Part shown: piece after piece, positions 18,107 through 27,654 of the stretch
Position numbering within the stretch: position 1 is the first letter of the stretch
Layout: every line of letters starts with the position of its first letter
Assembly: GCF_965243865.1 (NCBI RefSeq)
Contig: NZ_OZ251603.1
Span: 3,596,001-3,660,000 of the forward strand
DNA length: 64,000 nucleotides
Direction: 5' to 3'
From: Hyphomicrobium_A sp965243865
GTDB lineage: Bacteria > Pseudomonadota > Alphaproteobacteria > Rhizobiales > Hyphomicrobiaceae
Position numbers and translations under genes: made by a program
Notes under the pieces: model-generated
What the model was told of the DNA's origin: nothing
Databases searched by the model: none
The model's input: only the letters and a program-made list of their open reading frames with translations

Positions 18107-18575
18107 TCTTCTACTCCTCTTGCAGGCGGCGGGCTCGGGACAAATGCGTTCCTGAGACCAGCGCGTCGCATCAGGACCCGCTGGAGGCGCTCTTTTCAGT
18201 GGCGCTGCTTTTGGTGGGTGGAACTGCTTCTGTGTGACCGTCCGGAGCCGAACACCAGAACCCGTTCAGCCGCCCTCGCGATGTCTTGGGGTGTCCCCCC
18301 GTTCTGGTGCGCGCTACCGACCATCGCTAATTGTGGCGGTCAATGCTTCAATTTGAGAGACAGTTTCGCAACATTTTAAGGAATGCTGATGCTGAAAGGA
18401 GTTAGCTGCTGCGCAGTGTCATCGAGCCGCGACCGCGCGCCGCAGGCTGAGGCGCGTTTGCATCGACTGACGTTGCCGCTTGCACGCACCGCGCGTAATT
18501 TTCTCCGCGCGGTATGACGCGTTGCCACTCGTGACACAATCGGAGCGCCGTCTCCATCGCCTTTGGAGGCAACGC
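18107..18575. other. Intergenic region between rlpA and chrA
   Basis: 469 bp holding the divergent promoters. A perfect 9-bp inverted repeat CACCAGAAC (18253-18261) / GTTCTGGTG (18301-18309) encloses a C-rich loop. An AAAGGAG at about 18397 precedes no credible reading frame. I see no gene. Confidence 0.5.
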
Positions 18576-19880
18576 ATGCACGCGCGTCCGGATCAAGCCG
18601 ATCTGCCACCGTCCGGTCCGCCATCGTTCCGCAACCTTGTCGCTGTTTTCGGCAAAATCGGCTTGCTGTCCTTCGGCGGTCCGGCGGCGCAAATCGCGCT
18701 GATGCATCGTGAACTCGTCGACGAGCATCGCTGGCTCGATGAGCGGCGCTTTCTCTCCGCGCTGAGCTTCTGCATGCTGTTGCCCGGCCCTGAGGCAATG
18801 CAGCTCGCGACCTACGCCGGCTGGCGCTTGCATGGCGTGCGCGGCGGCCTCGCCGCAGGCCTGTTGTTCATCGCACCGGGTGCAGCGCTCGTCCTGGCGC
18901 TTTCCATCCTCTACGGCGCCTTGGGACATACACCGACAATGGCCGCACTGTTCGTCGGCGTGAAAGCTGCCGTGCTTGCCATCGTCCTTCAGGCGCTCAT
19001 CCGCGTCGGACACCGCGCCCTCAAGGGAAGCACCGACTGGCTTGTCGCCGCCGCGGCGTTCATCGCCATCTTCTTTTTCAACCTGCCATTCCCGCTCGTC
19101 ATCGCGGGCGCCGCCGCGGCAGGCTATTTCGTGGCGGGCAGCGCACCTCCAGAGACCGTTGCACCACTGCCTTCCGTCAGCGCGGCACAGACGGCAAGGA
19201 CGTTGCTGCTTTGGCTCGCCATATGGATCGTGCCGTTGCTGCTCGTCGCAGTCGCATTTGGCGCCGATCACGTGCTCTCGCAGCTTGCGTGGTTTTTCTC
19301 CAAGCTCGCCGTCGTCACCTTCGGTGGCGCTTACGCCATCCTCGCCTACATGGCGCAGGCGGTTGTCAGTGGATACGGCTGGCTCACCGCGGGGGAGATG
19401 CTCGACGGGCTCGGTCTCGCCGAGACCACCAACGGCCCGCTCATCCTCGTCACCGAGTTCGTCGGCTACATCGCAGCGTTGCGCGCAGGCGGCATCGCAC
19501 TCGGCATCGCCGGTGCGCTTGTGACCTTGTGGGCGACCTTTGCACCAAGCTTCATGTGCATCTTCGTGGGTGCGCCCTACGTCGAGCGGCTGACGCATTC
19601 GCCGCGCCTTGCTTCGGCCCTCCGGATGGTGACGGCCGCAGTCGTCGGCGTCATCGCCAATCTTTCCCTGTGGTTTGCGCTCCACGTGCTGTTCACGCGC
19701 ATCGACGAGGTGCACGTCGGGCCACTGCGCCTCTTCGTGCCGCAGCCTTCGGCCCTCGATCCCGTCGCGCTGGCCCTGTCGGCGCTCGCCGTCGCGCTCA
19801 TTTTCGGGTTGCGTCGCGGCATCGTCGAGACGCTCGCCGTCTGCGCCGGCGCAGCGCTAATCTGGCTCTCGCTCACCTGA
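18576..19880 (+). CDS. chrA: Chromate transporter, ChrA family
   Basis: 434 residues from ATG 18576, which has GGAGG seven bases upstream. It is a two-domain CHR protein: each half carries the FGKIGLLSFGGPAAQIA-type block, the first followed by LPGPEAMQLATYAGWRLHG and the second by KLAVVTFGGAYAILAYMAQ. About ten membrane segments are predicted. ChrA exports chromate by proton antiport and confers chromate resistance; some homologs may move other oxyanions. No chrB regulator lies beside it. Confidence 0.92.
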   Translation: MHARPDQADLPPSGPPSFRNLVAVFGKIGLLSFGGPAAQIALMHRELVDEHRWLDERRFLSALSFCMLLPGPEAMQLATYAGWRLHGVRGGLAAGLLFIAPGAALVLALSILYGALGHTPTMAALFVGVKAAVLAIVLQALIRVGHRALKGSTDWLVAAAAFIAIFFFNLPFPLVIAGAAAAGYFVAGSAPPETVAPLPSVSAAQTARTLLLWLAIWIVPLLLVAVAFGADHVLSQLAWFFSKLAVVTFGGAYAILAYMAQAVVSGYGWLTAGEMLDGLGLAETTNGPLILVTEFVGYIAALRAGGIALGIAGALVTLWATFAPSFMCIFVGAPYVERLTHSPRLASALRMVTAAVVGVIANLSLWFALHVLFTRIDEVHVGPLRLFVPQPSALDPVALALSALAVALIFGLRRGIVETLAVCAGAALIWLSLT

Positions 19881-19887
19881 CCATGAT

Positions 19888-19914
19888 CGCTTCGGACCCT
19901 ATCAGTCCGAAGCG
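19888..19914 (+). terminator. Hairpin after chrA
   Basis: A perfect 10-bp stem CGCTTCGGAC / GTCCGAAGCG with a 7-base loop, 7 bp after the chrA stop. There is no long T-run; it may end transcription or be part of the repeat that follows. Confidence 0.5.
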
Positions 19915-19938
19915 TGAATCATCGGTCTCATCAAAAGG

Positions 19939-19981
19939 CTAGAGCGGCATCGCGATTCGAAGAAAAGCGATCGCGCTCTAG
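19939..19981. repeat. CTAGAGCG palindromic repeat
   Basis: Inverted ends CTAGAGCG (19939) and CGCTCTAG (19974-19981) enclose an imperfectly palindromic ATCGCG core. Short CTAGAGC...GCTCTAG palindromes are abundant between genes in rhizobial genomes (family knowledge). It separates the converging chrA and corA genes. Confidence 0.55.
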
Positions 19982-19984
19982 CGC

Positions 19985-20956
19985 CTACAGCCAGCCCTTG
20001 CGCCGGAAATAGATGATCGGCCCGATCGCCGCGACGGCCATCAGCGCAAGCGCCATTGGATATCCGAGCGGCCAGTCCAACTCGGGCATGTGCTTGAAGT
20101 TCATGCCGTACACTGAAGCCACCAGTGTCGGCGGCAGCAACACCACCGCCATCACCGAGAACAGCTTGATGATCTGGTTCTGCTCGATGTTGATCATGCC
20201 GAGCGTGGCATCGAGAATGAAGCCGATGCGCTGCGACAGGTATTTCGTATGCTCCATCAGCGAAGCGATGTCGCGCTGCGCACCTTTGATGCGCTGCCGC
20301 GTGCGCGGATCATCGCCGCGGTCCTTCGTTGCCTGCATGAGATAGTGCAGCAGACGGCTGACGGACGTGGCGCTGTCCTCTGCGCGCGCTGTAATGTCAC
20401 CGCACTTGCCGATCCGTCGCAGCATCACGTCGAGCCGTCGATCACGCGTATGCTTGCCCCCGCGCAGATCGAACACCGACTGCGCCAGCCGCTCCACCTC
20501 GTCCTGGATCCGCTCGATGAGATCGGCCATGCGATGCACGATGGAATCGAGCAGTCCCACCATGATCGTCGCGCCCGTCGTGCACGGGGCATCGCCCTTT
20601 TCCACGCGCTGCAGGTAGAGGGGGAAGGCTTTCGGCTCGGCATAGCGCACCGTCACCAGCCGGTCGCCCGCCAGGATGAATGTGACTGGCGTCGTCTTCG
20701 GAACCTGCGCCTCGATGTCATAGACGATCGACGCCGTCATGAAGTACGCGCCGCGTTCCTGATAGAAGCGGTTCGACGGTTCGATCTCCCGCATTTCGGC
20801 GCGAGTTGGAATATCGATCGAAAGCTCTTTTTCGACAAAACTGTCTTCGTCAGCCGTCGGCTGCAACAGGTCGATCCAGACGCAATTGCCGGTTAGCGGG
20901 ACGCCCGGCTCATGGGTGGTCAGCACCCGCCCGTTCGACTCGTACGTGGTCATCAT
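19985..20956 (-). CDS. corA: CorA-family magnesium transporter
   Basis: 323 residues with the signature YGMNF (GMN at 284-286) between two C-terminal membrane segments, and the long cytosolic alpha/beta and stalk-helix domain in front. CorA forms a homopentameric inner-membrane channel for Mg2+, also Co2+ and Ni2+. The KGWL end is basic, as is usual. Converges with chrA. Confidence 0.94.
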   Translation of the reverse strand: MMTTYESNGRVLTTHEPGVPLTGNCVWIDLLQPTADEDSFVEKELSIDIPTRAEMREIEPSNRFYQERGAYFMTASIVYDIEAQVPKTTPVTFILAGDRLVTVRYAEPKAFPLYLQRVEKGDAPCTTGATIMVGLLDSIVHRMADLIERIQDEVERLAQSVFDLRGGKHTRDRRLDVMLRRIGKCGDITARAEDSATSVSRLLHYLMQATKDRGDDPRTRQRIKGAQRDIASLMEHTKYLSQRIGFILDATLGMINIEQNQIIKLFSVMAVVLLPPTLVASVYGMNFKHMPELDWPLGYPMALALMAVAAIGPIIYFRRKGWL

Positions 20957-21097
20957 GCGCGCATTCTCCGGCGCAACGGGGCTTCTTTCCGCGGCTTCCT
21001 ACGCTGCTTGCACGACACGCGCAACAGCCACCGGCTTGCGAGGTTCCAGATTCGCTGACGTGCCCTGTCACAGATGCGTCGCCGCCTGTTGGCTCCG

Positions 21098-21631
21098 TCA
21101 GGCGTAGCTGACGACACGCCGGTCAGGACGGCCCCGATGGGGTGGAGGCGCTTGCAGGCCGTCGATACGCAGCCGCCACAATTTCGTGCGGCCACCCTCG
21201 CGCTTCAATTCCGCCGTCACACGGGCCTCACCGCCAGCAAACTTACCCACGAACTGGACGCCCACCGATCTATTGATCAGCTCGGCTAGTCGTTCGGCCA
21301 GCTTGCCGGCCGATAGCGTGCCGAGCGGGCGCGCCCAGTGAGGCTCGACCTGAATGTTCTCAGCCCGGACGAGGGGGCCCAGAGACCGCAGCTCGGGAGC
21401 GTCTGCATCGAGTACGGGTGACAATTCCCGCAATGCCTCTTCGGCATAGTGTGGGGCGATGCTCGACAGTTTCCAGTCGTCCGCCAGTTTGCGGGTGATC
21501 TGTGTCGCCAGCGCGGCATAGGCATCGCGCCGGTTGTCGATGTCGGCGGCAACGTTGGCGAGAAAGCTCGCGCTGAAAAGCGACAGCGCAGAAAAGACCA
21601 ATCCGAGAATGGAAAACAACGTCGTTGGCAT
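21098..21631 (-). CDS. Conserved-looking hypothetical membrane-anchored protein
   Basis: 177 residues. An N-terminal hydrophobic segment (about 5-27) could be an anchor or uncleaved signal; the rest is a soluble domain with helical EEALRELSPVLDADAPELR and a beta-rich end (VQFVGKFAGGEARVTAELK). No family recognised. No strong ribosome site is visible before the ATG. Confidence 0.6.
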   Translation of the reverse strand: MPTTLFSILGLVFSALSLFSASFLANVAADIDNRRDAYAALATQITRKLADDWKLSSIAPHYAEEALRELSPVLDADAPELRSLGPLVRAENIQVEPHWARPLGTLSAGKLAERLAELINRSVGVQFVGKFAGGEARVTAELKREGGRTKLWRLRIDGLQAPPPHRGRPDRRVVSYA

Positions 21632-21759
21632 GCCTGGCCCCGAGCATCGCGCCGCCCACCACCGCTATCAGGTGGCGGCCAGCCGTCATCGGAGCCAATA
21701 TTTGCAGGTGGCTTCTCCGGGCGCTGTTCCCGTTGGCACAACAGCGCTGGGCCTCCCCA

Positions 21760-22017
21760 TTATCCGACCAGCCGCGGATCCTCGCTGTCGTGCGCATGCC
21801 CGACGGCCGTCAGCAGCGCTTTGTCCACCTGCTTGGGATCGAGCAGCACCTTTCCGTCATGGATGCTACGGATGGCAGACCTTGGGACACGAAACTCGCC
21901 GTTGTTTTCCACGTAGACCATGATGTGGTCGGGCGATGTCTCGCGCACGGCGCCGATGCCCTCCTTGCCCTCGGCAAGGAACACCATGAGGCCGATTTCG
22001 AGTGGTTCGCTCATCAT
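21760..22017 (-). CDS. Small hypothetical protein, PRC-barrel-like
   Basis: 85 residues, with a second ATG directly after the first. The pattern MVFLAEGKEGIGAVRETSPDH then IMVYVENNGEFRVPRSAIRS resembles small beta-barrel (PRC-barrel or DUF2171-like) proteins that bind RNA, pigment or cofactor partners. The resemblance is weak. It lies 129 bp after methylmalonyl-CoA mutase on the same strand. Confidence 0.65.
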   Translation of the reverse strand: MMSEPLEIGLMVFLAEGKEGIGAVRETSPDHIMVYVENNGEFRVPRSAIRSIHDGKVLLDPKQVDKALLTAVGHAHDSEDPRLVG

Positions 22018-22146
22018 TCCTCCAAGCAGGTTGCAGCATGTCGAGGCCGCGTTGAGCTTCTGCCGGCAGAACGCTCAAGGCAAGCAGAGGTTGCGCTTCG
22101 CCATCTTAAAGGACTGTTGCGCAAAGCCCAGCAGAGACGGCGGAGC

Positions 22147-24315
22147 CTACTCCGCCGCGGCCTGCCCTGCGTGCCCGAGCTTCACGTTGAGCTTGTTGAT
22201 GAGGTCCGTCGCGGCTTCCGGAATGTTGGTGCCCGGACCGAAAACGGCCTCGGCGCCCGCTTCGAACAGCGCCGGATAGTCGGACGGCGGGATGACGCCG
22301 CCGACGACCACCATGATGTCGTCGCGCCCTTCCTTGCCGAGGGCCGCCTTGAGGTCCGGCACCAGCGTCAGATGCCCCGCCGCCAGCGATGACACGCCGA
22401 TGATGTGCACATCGTTCTCGACCGCCTGCCGCGCGGCCTCGTCGGGCGTTGCGAACAGCGGTCCGATGTCGACGTCGAAGCCGAGGTCGGCAAACGCCGA
22501 GGCGATCACCTTCTGGCCGCGGTCGTGGCCGTCCTGGCCCATCTTGGCAATCAGGATACGCGGACGCCGGCCCTCGTTCTTGTCGAACGTCTCGACGAGC
22601 TGCAGAACCTTGGCGACGTTTGCGTTCATGCTTCCGGCCTCCGACCGGTAGACGCCTGAAATGGCGCGGATCTCGGCGCGGTGACGGCCGAACACTTTTT
22701 CCATCGCGTCGGAAATCTCACCGACACTGGCTTTGGCGCGCGCCGCCTTCACGGCGAGGTCGAGCAGATTGGCGTTGCCGGCGGCGCCTTCGGTAAGCGC
22801 CTGCAGGGCCGCCTGCACTTCCTTCTCGTTACGCTCCGCGCGCAGACGCTGCAGCTTGGCGATCTGCTGCTCGCGCACACTCTTGTTGTCGACCTTCAAG
22901 ATGTCGATCTGCGCTTCGTCGCTGACGCGATACTTGTTCACGCCGACGATAGTCTGCTTGCCGCTGTCGATGCGCGCCTGCGTGCGTGCGGCGGCCTCCT
23001 CGATGCGCATTTTCGGAATGCCGGCGGCGATTGCCTTGGCCATGCCGCCGAGCCGCTCGACTTCTTCGATGTGAGCCATCGCCTTCTGCGCCAGCTCATA
23101 GGTGAGCCGTTCGATGTAATAGCTGCCGCCCCACGGATCGATGACGCGGCACGTGCCGGTCTCTTGCTGCAACAGCAGCTGCGTGTTGCGGGCAATGCGT
23201 GCCGAGAAGTCCGTCGGCAGCGCGATGGCTTCGTCCAGCGCGTTGGTGTGCAGTGACTGCGTATGCCCCTGCGTCGCCGCCATGGCCTCGACGCACGTGC
23301 GCGTGACGTTGTTGAACACGTCCTGCGCCGTCAGCGACCAGCCGGAGGTCTGGCTGTGCGTGCGCAGGCTGAGCGAGCGGTCGTTGGCATTGAACTCTTC
23401 CTTGATGAGCTTCGCCCAGAGAAGACGCGCAGCGCGCATCTTGGCGATCTCCATGTAGAAGTTCATGCCGATCGCCCAGAAGAATGACAGGCGCGGCGCG
23501 AATGCGTCGATGCCGAGACCGGCCGCAACGCCGGCGCGCGCATACTCGATGCCGTCGGCGAGCGTATAGCCGAGCTCCAGATCGGCTGTCGCACCAGCCT
23601 CCTGCATGTGATAGCCGGAGATCGAGATCGAGTTGAACTTCGGCATGTGCTTCGATGTGTAGCCGAAGATATCCGAGATGATGCGCATCGAGGGGTCGGG
23701 CGGATAGATATAGGTGTTCCGCACCATGAACTCTTTGAGGATATCGTTCTGGATCGTGCCGGACAGCTTCTCCGGCGGCACGCCCTGTTCCTCACCGGCG
23801 ACGATGAAGAGCGCCAGCACCGGAAGCACCGCCCCGTTCATGGTCATCGAAACCGACATCTGCTCCAGCGGGATGCCGGAGAACAGCGTGCGCATGTCGT
23901 AGATGGAATCGATCGCGACGCCCGCCATGCCGACATCGCCGCGCACGCGCGGATGGTCGGAGTCATAGCCGCGGTGGGTTGCAAGGTCGAAGGCGACCGA
24001 AAGGCCCTTCTGGCCCGCGCGGATGTTGCGCCGGTAAAACGCGTTGGAATCTTCGGCAGTCGAGAAGCCTGCGTACTGGCGCACCGTCCACGGCTGCAGC
24101 GCGTACATGGCCGGGTAAGGCCCGCGCAGGTACGGCGGAATACCTGGGAAGGTACCGAGGAAGTCGAGATCGGCGGTATCGGCGGCGGTGTAGACCGGCT
24201 TGATGCCGATCCCTTCAGGCGTTTCCCACGCGATCTCGTCGCTGGCGGGTGCCGTCCCGGAACCTGCTGAGCCGCTGTCGAGGGCAATTTTCGTGAAGTC
24301 GGGAAGCCCTGTCAT
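22147..24315 (-). CDS. scpA: Methylmalonyl-CoA mutase
   Basis: Interconverts (R)-methylmalonyl-CoA and succinyl-CoA using adenosylcobalamin, in propionyl-CoA degradation and in the ethylmalonyl-CoA pathway of C1/C2-assimilating alphaproteobacteria. The 722 residues show the substrate barrel (RQYAGFSTAEDSN, FDLATHRGYDSDHPRV, SISGYHMQEAGA) and a C-terminal B12 domain whose DGHDRG (about 594-599) supplies the lower-axial histidine. This is the complete catalytic chain, 722 residues as in the human and E. coli single-chain type. No meaB or epimerase is next to it. Confidence 0.97.
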   Translation of the reverse strand: MTGLPDFTKIALDSGSAGSGTAPASDEIAWETPEGIGIKPVYTAADTADLDFLGTFPGIPPYLRGPYPAMYALQPWTVRQYAGFSTAEDSNAFYRRNIRAGQKGLSVAFDLATHRGYDSDHPRVRGDVGMAGVAIDSIYDMRTLFSGIPLEQMSVSMTMNGAVLPVLALFIVAGEEQGVPPEKLSGTIQNDILKEFMVRNTYIYPPDPSMRIISDIFGYTSKHMPKFNSISISGYHMQEAGATADLELGYTLADGIEYARAGVAAGLGIDAFAPRLSFFWAIGMNFYMEIAKMRAARLLWAKLIKEEFNANDRSLSLRTHSQTSGWSLTAQDVFNNVTRTCVEAMAATQGHTQSLHTNALDEAIALPTDFSARIARNTQLLLQQETGTCRVIDPWGGSYYIERLTYELAQKAMAHIEEVERLGGMAKAIAAGIPKMRIEEAAARTQARIDSGKQTIVGVNKYRVSDEAQIDILKVDNKSVREQQIAKLQRLRAERNEKEVQAALQALTEGAAGNANLLDLAVKAARAKASVGEISDAMEKVFGRHRAEIRAISGVYRSEAGSMNANVAKVLQLVETFDKNEGRRPRILIAKMGQDGHDRGQKVIASAFADLGFDVDIGPLFATPDEAARQAVENDVHIIGVSSLAAGHLTLVPDLKAALGKEGRDDIMVVVGGVIPPSDYPALFEAGAEAVFGPGTNIPEAATDLINKLNVKLGHAGQAAAE

Positions 24316-24532
24316 TCCTTCGCCTTGAACCTTTCTGGCTGGGTCTTACGTCGCGTTGCCGCTGGCTAGCACGAAGATAGCAGAAACGCACCAGCTTGCG
24401 CCGGGGCGGAGCGTCGCCTCGTGGGTTCAGTTTGCGCAATTTCTGGCGTCTGGCCAATGGGCCTTGGTGGCCAGCGGGTCCAAGAGCACGAAAGGGCGCG
24501 GGCCGAAGGGCCCCACCCGCCGGACCCGGGCT

Positions 24533-24943
24533 CTAGGAGACCCCGCCGTCGAGGCTCTCGATGAAATCTTGGAGCAAGTCGGAATCGTGCTCCTGTCGCA
24601 GCTCGATCACCTTGCCGTCCGCCAGACGCCACCAATGATGAAATTTCATGTCGAGGATCTTGCCCGAGCGCTTATGACGAAAGGACCCGCGCGCTATCGC
24701 CGATGCAACATCGCCGTCGAAGCTGAATGGCCCTGGCTCGAAAACGAGAATATCGAAGTTATCCAAAAACTTGTGGCATATGAGCGTGAATTCGGCCCGG
24801 CTGCGCGGACGTATGGAATCGACCGGATCGTCTGGTAGGGAGGCCTTGAACAGAAAGTCGTCGCCGAGAAAAGCAATCGCGTCCGCAAGCCGCCGCTCAC
24901 GATAGTGTCGATAGAAATTATGCAGCAGCTCAGGCGTTTCCAT
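24533..24943 (-). CDS. SnoaL/NTF2-like protein
   Basis: 136 residues from ATG 24943; the frame extends to ATG 25030. The arrangement HNFYRHYRERRLADAIAFLGDDFLF, then ...FDGDVASAIARGSFRHKRSG, and a final WRLADGKVIELRQEHDSD is typical of the NTF2-like (SnoaL) cone fold, used by enzymes and by ligand-binding proteins. The substrate is unknown. The 217 bp before mutase are non-coding. Confidence 0.7.
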   Translation of the reverse strand: METPELLHNFYRHYRERRLADAIAFLGDDFLFKASLPDDPVDSIRPRSRAEFTLICHKFLDNFDILVFEPGPFSFDGDVASAIARGSFRHKRSGKILDMKFHHWWRLADGKVIELRQEHDSDLLQDFIESLDGGVS

Positions 24944-25217
24944 AGAACCCGTCGCGACGCAGAGATATGCAGGGCGTCGCAGCGCCCTCTCGAAGTAGCT
25001 TAAATCGGCATCTGAGTAGCCGACGAGCATTGAAGATAAAAAATGGCGACAATCGTTAGCCGATCGTCAGCATACAGCTGGACCTCTACTGCCCTATTCG
25101 TCGAAGGATGACCACTAAAAAACATCTAATATAGGACATAAGTCGAGCGAATGCCCATGTATGGGGGGCTCGAGCTGCAACGCGCTCTGGGATGGGGAGG
25201 CGCTCGTTTTTGGGGGA

Positions 25218-25847
25218 ATGATGGCCGGACATGAGAATGGCCCGAGCGGGTTCTGGGTAAAGTGCACGGCGCTGATCGTCGAGGCAAAGCGCAACTGGCG
25301 CTTGCTGTTGGGCGCCGTCATCGCCGGCGGCGTGATCTGGGCCGCCGTCGAGGCCAGCGATCGCCAGGGGCGCTTCGATATTCCATCCGGCTACGCCGTC
25401 CGCATGACGTGCGAGTCGGACCCCGAATCGTCCTTGTGGAACGGCGGCTGCGAACGCGTTGCAGCCGATATCGCTCGCACGGATAAGCCCGGCTTCCTCG
25501 AGCTATACCGCGCCTTCGTCACCGCCCATCATCGGTACATTCCTAGCCCCGCGACGCGCAGCCGTTTCAGCGGCATACCCTGTGATCAAGGCTTTGACCT
25601 CGACGCTGCACTCCGCGGCACCCGCTACGTCTTCGTCCCGCTTCGTGTGCACTTCGCCGAGGCGTGCACTGTCGCCGAGGTCCAGGCCATCATGGCCGAG
25701 ATAGACGAGCGCGACCGTGCGCTTCTGACCATCGAGCGGGCCGGACTTACCCACTCCGCGCTCTATGCCGGCGCCCTCGCCAATCTCACCGAGCCAGTCG
25801 TCATATTCGCTGCCGCGGCGATCTTGGCGGCCCTCATCATCCTCTAG
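25218..25847 (+). CDS. Hypothetical protein with N- and C-terminal membrane segments
   Basis: 209 residues from ATG 25218, which follows TGGGGGA. A first hydrophobic segment lies at about 27-43 and a second at the extreme C-terminus (VVIFAAAAILAALIIL); between them is an extracytoplasmic domain with four cysteines (MTCESDPES, NGGCERV, IPCDQGF, AEACTV), probably two disulfides. Unrecognised family. The C-terminal tail ends within the membrane. Confidence 0.65.
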   Translation: MMAGHENGPSGFWVKCTALIVEAKRNWRLLLGAVIAGGVIWAAVEASDRQGRFDIPSGYAVRMTCESDPESSLWNGGCERVAADIARTDKPGFLELYRAFVTAHHRYIPSPATRSRFSGIPCDQGFDLDAALRGTRYVFVPLRVHFAEACTVAEVQAIMAEIDERDRALLTIERAGLTHSALYAGALANLTEPVVIFAAAAILAALIIL

Positions 25848-25992
25848 GTAGCAAGCAAATGGGCGGGGGGCGCCCCGACGCTCGGCAAAATCGAGGTCTT
25901 TCATGGCGTTATTTTCCTGCGGGGGTGCGGCCCCCCGGTCATTGTGCGACTTGACGTGAATCGCCTAACCTTGAGTGATTCAGGGGTGCCAC

Positions 25993-26286
25993 ATGCGATT
26001 GAAGACAGCGTCAGCCATTCTCGGTCTAGCTCTCACGGCGGGCCTCTATGCCACCGCGCCTGCAAGCGCGGGCTGGTTCGGTCGCGACAGAGACCCTGAC
26101 GCGCCGGATCGCTATCCCTACGTTTACGAGCAGCCGCGCTACTATCCCCACTACAACTCGGGAGACTGGCGCCCGGCCGCCGAAATGCGCCAGCCGCGGC
26201 CCTACTACATCCAGCCGCCGTACTACCCCGCCTGGGGCTACCCGATCGGCTGCGAGGACAACTGCGAGCAGGTCCCGCTGAAGTAG
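25993..26286 (+). CDS. Small secreted Tyr/Pro-rich protein
   Basis: 97 residues. A signal peptide (1-25, ending APASA) is followed by a tyrosine-, proline- and arginine-rich mature chain (YPYVYEQPRYYPHY, RPYYIQPPYYP) with two cysteines near the end (CEDNC). It is probably a periplasmic or outer-membrane-associated peptide; function unknown. It resembles in composition the RYYRP repeat protein at 55712-56047. Confidence 0.7.
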   Translation: MRLKTASAILGLALTAGLYATAPASAGWFGRDRDPDAPDRYPYVYEQPRYYPHYNSGDWRPAAEMRQPRPYYIQPPYYPAWGYPIGCEDNCEQVPLK

Positions 26287-26397
26287 CAGCGCCTCCGCTT
26301 CCTTACGTCGACGAAATTCTTGCAGCACGGCTCATTGGGCCGTGCCTTCGCGCATTTGCGGGGTCCAACGCCAGATGCGGAGGTCTGCCTTGCCGCA

Positions 26398-26432
26398 ACA
26401 AAAACGCCGCCCCGCGATCTGCGGGACGGCGT
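26398..26432 (-). terminator. Rho-independent terminator of the FKBP gene
   Basis: On the minus strand a 12-bp stem ACGCCGTCCCGC / GCGGGGCGGCGT (one G-T pair) with a 5-base loop is followed by TTTTG. It lies 26 bp behind the FKBP stop. Confidence 0.85.
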
Positions 26433-26458
26433 CCGTTTGATTCAGAAACCGCGGCCGC

Positions 26459-26914
26459 TTACTTCACGTCGAGCAGCTCGACGTCGAACATCAGCGTCGC
26501 GTTCGGCGGGATGACACCGCCGGCACCACGCGCGCCATAGCCGAGAGCCGCCGGGATGATCAGCGTGCGCTTGCCGCCGACCTTCATGCCGGCAACGCCC
26601 TCGTCCCAGCCTTTGATCACCTGGCCCTCGCCGAGACGGAACGAGAATGGCTCGCCCCGGTCAACGGAGGAGTCGAACTTCGTCCCCTTCGTGCCGTTGT
26701 TATACAGCCAGCCGGTGTAGTGCATGACGCACAGCTTGCCGGCCTTTGCTTCGGTGCCGGTGCCGACCTTGCTATCGGCGAGGATCAGTCCGGAATCCGT
26801 CACGGTGGGGGCTCCTTGTGCAAGCGTGGGAGTGGAGACGGCGGTCATCGAGACGCCGAGCAGGGCAATGAGCGCGAGGGCCACAGCGGCGCCTCGACGC
26901 GATAGAGCGGCCAT
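26459..26914 (-). CDS. FKBP-type peptidyl-prolyl isomerase, exported
   Basis: 151 residues. A signal peptide ends TPTLAQ; the FKBP domain follows with VMHYTGWLYNNGTKGTKFDSS, GQVIKGWDEGVAGMKVGG and YGARGAGGVIPPNATLMFDVELL. It speeds cis-trans isomerisation of proline bonds in periplasmic proteins. Single domain, without the dimerisation arm of FkpA. Confidence 0.93.
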   Translation of the reverse strand: MAALSRRGAAVALALIALLGVSMTAVSTPTLAQGAPTVTDSGLILADSKVGTGTEAKAGKLCVMHYTGWLYNNGTKGTKFDSSVDRGEPFSFRLGEGQVIKGWDEGVAGMKVGGKRTLIIPAALGYGARGAGGVIPPNATLMFDVELLDVK

Positions 26915-26947
26915 ACGTTTCCTCCGATGATTTCCTGACGCCCGCAG

Positions 26948-27247
26948 TTACTTCGCGCGGCGCTGGCAGTCCAGCCACTTAGCGACGACCGTGCGGTCGT
27001 GGAACTGAATGGCCCCGCAGTTCTGGCAGACCACCATCAACACGTCCACTGGAGCCGCACCTGTCGGCAGGCTTGTCGCCGCAGCCGGCGACCGCTGGCA
27101 GGTGATCGACTGCACGTCGAGATCGCACTGCGACCGGAACCTGCCGCAAGCAGGGCAGGCGGTAATGTGCTTGCCGAACAGAAATTGCTCCACGTCGGCT
27201 TTGGAGATTTCACGGGTGCATGTTTCTGACATCATGGCATCCCCCAT
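26948..27247 (-). CDS. Small zinc-ribbon-like protein
   Basis: 99 residues from the ATG at 27247, preceded by AAGGAAA. Two CxxC pairs (CPACGRF and VCQNCGAIQFHD), about 50 residues apart, and the ending VVAKWLDCQRRAK suggest a zinc ribbon. Its partner is unknown. The frame is open further upstream to 27436, but without protein-like sequence. Confidence 0.65.
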   Translation of the reverse strand: MGDAMMSETCTREISKADVEQFLFGKHITACPACGRFRSQCDLDVQSITCQRSPAAATSLPTGAAPVDVLMVVCQNCGAIQFHDRTVVAKWLDCQRRAK

Positions 27248-27654
27248 GGCGTTTCCTTTGCATTCACCGTATGCGCACGTTGCACGCGAGGCAAGACAAA
27301 GCGTCGCACCAAGACCGGCCCGAACGCACGCATCTCGGTAATCAGCTCCGTTCAAGGACATTAGACAGCCGGGCCGGTCCGTCGCCTTGTGCTGCATCAA
27401 AGGGCTGCCCCGCACGCCGGACTTTTCCGATCTCACTTGTCTGAAAGAAATGGGTTGGACATCGCCCGCGCAGCGCTGGTGACCTTGAACACCCGTCGTG
27501 GGACAACTGCCACCCGTGCCGAAGTAGTGGGCAATCTTCGATTTTATTCTTTCGCCTGAGAACCAAATTCGCTGCCGGAGATTTATATGCCGCGCACTGA
27601 GGACGCGTAGGCTCAGGGCGTTTTGAAATGCGCCAAAACCCCAGCGGAGCCCAC
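27248..27654. other. Intergenic region between divergent genes
   Basis: 407 bp between the zinc-ribbon gene and the metallopeptidase gene. It should hold both promoters; I see no hairpin, repeat or reading frame worth reporting. Confidence 0.5.

Noticed and set aside
18402..19715. 437-codon minus-strand frame
   Set aside because: Antisense to chrA, whose membrane protein motifs are clear; composition (Asp, Arg, Cys-rich) is typical of a reverse-frame artefact.
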